Assembly: GCA_027405735.1 (NCBI GenBank) | Contig: JAPEHQ010000024.1 | Span: forward strand, 310,001 to 374,000 | DNA from: Mucor racemosus | Taxonomy: Eukaryota > Mucoromycota > Mucoromycetes > Mucorales > Mucoraceae | Length of the DNA stretch: 64,000 nucleotides | Direction: 5' to 3' | In this document: positions 60,535-64,000 of the stretch, piece after piece | How positions within the stretch are numbered: the first letter of the stretch is position 1 | Layout of the letters: each line of letters begins with the position of its first letter | Notes under the pieces: model-generated | The model's input: only the letters and a program-made list of their open reading frames with translations | What the model was told of the DNA's origin: nothing | Database searches by the model: none | Made by a program: the position numbers and the translations under genes

Positions 60535-61033
60535 CAGTCGTGATTCGATTTAATGGACTCATAAATAACGGATTTTCGATTTAATGGACAGTTTAAAATG
60601 TCCCGTTTTTTTTTTAATAATTTTACTGCCTAAATCCACTGAATCGATTCAGTGGATAGTGGACAATTTCGTTTCTACCAGTCCACTATATTAGTAATAT
60701 ATAAATATTATTGAATAAAACTGTATTTAGCCGGCAATAGCTTGATCTGGTAGCGATGAAATTAGAAGAAATATAGAGAGTAACCAAATCACGTGCCTAA
60801 TTTACCTCAGTTTTTTATTAAATTTCTTGTTACCCACTGTTCAATTCAGTTGCTTGCATATAAAAAGCCTTTATTATTAAAAATACTATTTAATACTATA
60901 AACTAGTAACGCCTTTTTATTCTCATTTTTTGATCCAATATTACGGAAAATGATTTATTCGATTTAGTGGAAAATTCGATTTAGTGGACACTTTTCTCCC
61001 TCCCAACAATTCCACTAAATCGAATCACGACTG
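60535..61033. mobile_element. MITE, pogo/Tc1-mariner type (499 bp)
   Basis: Terminal inverted repeats CAGTCGTGATTCGATTTAAT...ATCGAATCACGACTG, about 25 bp with one mismatch, flanked by TA on both sides (60533-60534 and 61034-61035). There is no ORF. Internal inverted copies of the TTCGATTTAGTGG motif occur near both ends. TA duplications and CAG-starting ends are typical of pogo/Fot1-like elements. It is inserted in the repeat flank of the tandem duplication. Confidence 0.92.
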
Positions 61034-61035
61034 TA

Positions 61036-61310
61036 TGTCTAAAGAAACAATAGGACAAAACTTTTTTTTTTTTACTTAGCAATCTACTTTGTTATATCAA
61101 TTAGTTAGAAGGAAATGAGGTATACCAATATTTGTAAATGCATTGACAAATCCACATCCTGATATTTTTTTATTATGTAGCAGCAAAGAAAAAAGCAGAA
61201 GAAAGGCTGCGCGTTTCATAAGAACCGATACTTTGCTGGGTATTTATTAGTATATACATTAGGCTCTCTCTACAGATGTATTAACTATTTGTATTTTATA
61301 GTTTGCAGAA
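61036..61310. other. spacer before family 2 gene
   Basis: May contain 5' exons of the following gene (a KKKAEERLR-like reading near 61185-61215), but no model is supported. Confidence 0.3.
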
Positions 61311-62885
61311 AAACAATGTCATCTTAAGCTCAAGCAACAAATTATTAATCAAGATAAATGGTGGGCAGAACATCAAAAAAATAGCTATTCAGTTCAAAAA
61401 GGTAATCTTCATTCGATAAAAATGATCTCTGGTGACTAATAAAACCATTGCTTTTACATATAGGTCAAGACTCTGGCAAAGCTTACTGATGTTATAAATA
61501 CCACTAAAATCTATAAGCCACAAGACACGCAAGAAAAAATCATTCAGAACATCTATCTTTTCATGTACATAAATCAGAAGTTATAAATATTTGGAAAGCA
61601 CTTACTAAAAGTGATTCCGTTTAGTCTTGACATGCATGTAGACCGTCCGTGGGTTTTTTCGAAGCAGTTCATTGAGATCTATTCGGAAGCAGATTACCAA
61701 TACAAATTCTGGAGCTACATCTTTGAATCATTTCTAGGAAGAAAACAAGGTGTTTTATTGCGATGGTAAATATCTTATTCTTACTTTATGCAACTTATTC
61801 TTCGTCTAACTATTTTTAGGGGTGATACCATAAGCGGCAGTTGTAAAAAAGCTGATCAAAAATTTAAGTTGGATTTGCGGTTGGTGATGATACAGGATGA
61901 TGAAAATATAGTCGATGGCTGTACTGGAGAGATGGCCAAAAAATCAACAGTAAAAAAGATTTACAAAGACAAGCTTAAGTCCACCATTGCGTCAAAGTGT
62001 CATCTTAACACTTTTATAAAGGATCTACCGTATATCCGTGCCCAAGATGTGATGGCTCGACATGTGCTGACTGGTGGATCTTGGTTCATCGCAGGACAAA
62101 ATACTCCCGTCAAAGCTTCCATTAATGTTTTCGAGCATGTTTCTTCTTTTGCTCCTGCAACAAGAAATTTTGCAAATAATGATCAAGATAGTAAGCAAAT
62201 TAAAGTTGGCTCTACTGGTGTCTTCAGAAGCAAGAATGATAATGACATTGAGTTGATTGGCGAAGTTTACAATATCACCAATGGAGTTATCACTATTATA
62301 GAATATGCTCTGTGGCTTGGTGGCGAGCGACAGGTTACCAGATTCTGCCGTAATAGCGATAATAATCCTATTTCAAGTGTTTATAATACTTGTTTGAAGG
62401 ATACAGGTGGAAATTTAATTTTAACAAAATTACCATTTGCTAAAACACGCTTCTTAGAAACAGATATCGTATTTGTTGAAATGTTGGATATTTCAAGAAA
62501 AATTGATGATCATTCGAATTTAATCAATACCAATAAGTTTGTTACTTTTTGGTGGGTATTATCCCATAAAAATGTTTTAATAAAATTAATGATAAATTAT
62601 TTTGTCGTAACTAATGATAAATTATTTGCATGGCCAAAAGAGGTTATTGTCTATGACGCAACAGCCATCAAATTGAGGGGTATTCATTTTGATTGGATTG
62701 AAAAATATTATTGCACCTTCAACTTTAAAATTAGAGATTTAAATGGAGTTTTAATAAATTCTCAGATATATGAAGTGTTTTCATTGGCTAGGTGGCAAAA
62801 AATTCCCATATTTGTTAATAGGACTCCTTGGGTGTGTACACTGAGCTACTGCTGCATTTTTAGATTCAAATACCGATGTCACTAA
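61311..62885 (+). pseudogene. Mucorales-type accessory gene, family 2, probably decayed
   Basis: An exon-like segment at 61311-61402 (EKQCHLKLKQQIINQDKWWA) is followed, after a 60-bp intron, by a segment in which splicing in phase leads to an early stop. Reading the other phase gives a coding-like stretch from 61464 (KLTDVINTTKIYK, then VIPFSLDMHVDRPWVFSKQF) broken by TAA at 61584-61586. The exon to 61766 joins cleanly over a 50-bp intron to 61817 (GVLLRW|GDTISG). The long exon 61817-62885 holds KLDLRLVMIQDD, TGEMAKKST and a DKLKSTIASKCHLN segment, again an Asp...Glu layout reminiscent of a nuclease fold. It then has a second half (GEVYNITNGVITIIEYALWL, ETDIVFVEMLDISRK) that I do not recognise. 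The C-terminal 60 residues look frayed. The function is unknown. Confidence 0.5.
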
Positions 62886-63231
62886 TTGTAATTTGTCTTG
62901 TCATGTCTACTATTACTAAAGATTTAAGGCTACAAATCCTGGATCTAGATATAAAATAATGCAGATACTACAGTCTTTGATTAAAGAGTAAAGAAAAAGG
63001 AAAGAATTTTAGTAGTTTCTTTTATATTATGATTCAGCCATGAATATGTAATACCCGCCTGACCATTCAGATTTTATTTGTCACCTATAATAACCGTTAT
63101 TCAAAAGCTCAATATACACACGATCACTTCGCACCAGTCACTTACAGGATTTATGCCATATAAATAAGCGCCCCTTAACATCATTTTGCTCTTCTTTTTC
63201 TCCTTTCTTATTTTATTTCCTTATCTAATTA
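62886..63231. other. intergenic, promoter side of the transporter
   Basis: AT-rich, with C/T-rich DNA in the last 60 bp before the start codon. Confidence 0.4.
63156..63166 (+). promoter_or_regulatory. TATA box of the SLC35F6-like gene
   Basis: CCATATAAATAAG lies about 75 bp upstream of the ATG at 63232. Position and sequence fit a core promoter. Confidence 0.45.
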
Positions 63232-64000
63232 ATGCCAAGTAATCCTAATTCTTCGTCTGCAACATCTGTAGGCAAGTCTGCTACTCTTATCTTGGTAGTA
63301 GGCATGCTTGTTTCAGGTAACTAGATTGCGGATATAGATAACAAAGATACTGATTATAGTGCTTTTGATTAGGTGTATGTAATACTATCCTAAACAAATT
63401 TCAAGATATGCAATGTGTTGATAATTGTGATGATCCTGATCCCAAAAAAAGAGCTTATTTCGAACAACCTATATGGCAAACGTAAGTTTTTTTTTTATCA
63501 TAATAATAACCTTAATATGCTGGTTGATAACATTCTCTTTCAAGATTAAATATGTTTGTGGGTGAATTTGCTGTTTGGGTTGTATATCTTTATCAAAAAT
63601 ATCAACATAACCAAAATAAAATTGCTACTGCACCACCTTCAGCTATAAATCAATTAGATGCAGCTGCAATTGTTGATGATGTTGATCAACGTATCACCAA
63701 AGTTGAAGATGACCTCCCGGAATTAAAGGGATGGAAAGCGCTTTTATTTTGGATCCCTACATTATGTGATTTAACCGCTACAACCGTAAAGTTTTTTTTT
63801 CTTCCTGTCATTTTCGTGATTTTGTTTAGCTGACTAACTTGATTTAGGTTATGAATGTTGGTCTGATTTTAACATCAGCAAGTATTTATCAAATGTTGAG
63901 AGGAGCAGTTGTTATTTTCACAGGTTTATTTAGTTACTTATTCTTAAATCGTCGTTTACGTGTATATGAATGGGCTTCATTGGTGATGGTAGTGGTTGGT
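63232..64000 (+). CDS. SLC35F6: SLC35F6-like drug/metabolite transporter, 3' truncated by window
   Basis: Exons 63232-63316, 63373-63481, 63545-63785 and 63848 to beyond the edge encode the first 196 residues. The protein belongs to the EamA/nucleotide-sugar transporter-like superfamily of ten-helix carriers. The match to SLC35F6 is seen in GMLVSGVCNTILNKFQD, FEQPIWQT, MFVGEFAVW, IPTLCDLTATTVMNVGLILT and YQMLRGAVVIFTGLFSYLFL. The first helix starts near residue 17. A charged loop (about 85-115) is longer than in the human protein. SLC35F6 in animals is linked to lysosomes and mitochondria and its cargo is not settled, so no substrate is named here. All junctions keep the reading phase. Confidence 0.92.

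Overview
This window looks like nuclear DNA from a Mucoromycota fungus, most likely Mucorales. It is very AT-rich and its genes carry many short GT-AG introns (about 45-190 bp). The encoded proteins are fungal: a Vac8 armadillo protein with an N-terminal lipidation signal, a mitochondrial dicarboxylate carrier, a CCA-adding enzyme with a mitochondrial leader and ribosomal protein uS15. There are also gene families I know mainly from Mucorales genomes. No rRNA, tRNA or CRISPR array was found.

Layout. 1-4.1 kb: retroelement and repeat cluster. 4.88-5.82 kb: class 1A dihydroorotate dehydrogenase. 7.03-8.10 kb: an inverted-repeat-bounded block carrying the 3' end of an accessory gene. 8.4-10.1 kb: cytochrome P450. 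11.0-12.0 kb: purine nucleoside phosphorylase, convergent with the P450. 12-28 kb: a gene-poor desert with solo LTRs, a 104-bp minisatellite, a degenerate 21-bp minisatellite, a 42-44-bp tandem array and decayed coding relics. 28-35.2 kb: a compact block with an 11-exon SWIM zinc-finger gene, a divergent low-complexity nuclear-type protein, CCA1 (tail-to-tail with 14 bp between stop codons) and RPS13. 35.6-45 kb: a nested repeat region with a segmental duplication and solo LTRs. 45.9-50.1 kb: VAC8 and DIC1, convergent. 54.1-56.6 kb: a conserved acidic protein of unknown function and an HMG-box protein, convergent. 57.2-62.9 kb: an accessory island with two fast-decaying members of Mucorales-type gene families, a 346-bp tandem duplication and a TA-flanked MITE. 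63.2 kb to the end: an SLC35F6-like transporter, cut by the window edge.

The housekeeping genes cover pyrimidine synthesis, purine salvage, tRNA maturation, translation, vacuole inheritance and mitochondrial transport. They are not obviously co-regulated. The most informative non-gene content is the transposable-element record. Four LTR families are present as solo LTRs with exact 5-bp target duplications, and two insertions can be compared with empty sites inside the same window. The accessory gene at 57.9-59.7 kb, flanked by inverted copies of a roughly 190-bp sequence, is the best candidate for something undescribed.

Gene models were built by hand from splice signals and reading-phase continuity. 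Exon borders of the well-matched genes are reliable. Those in the 57-63 kb island are not.
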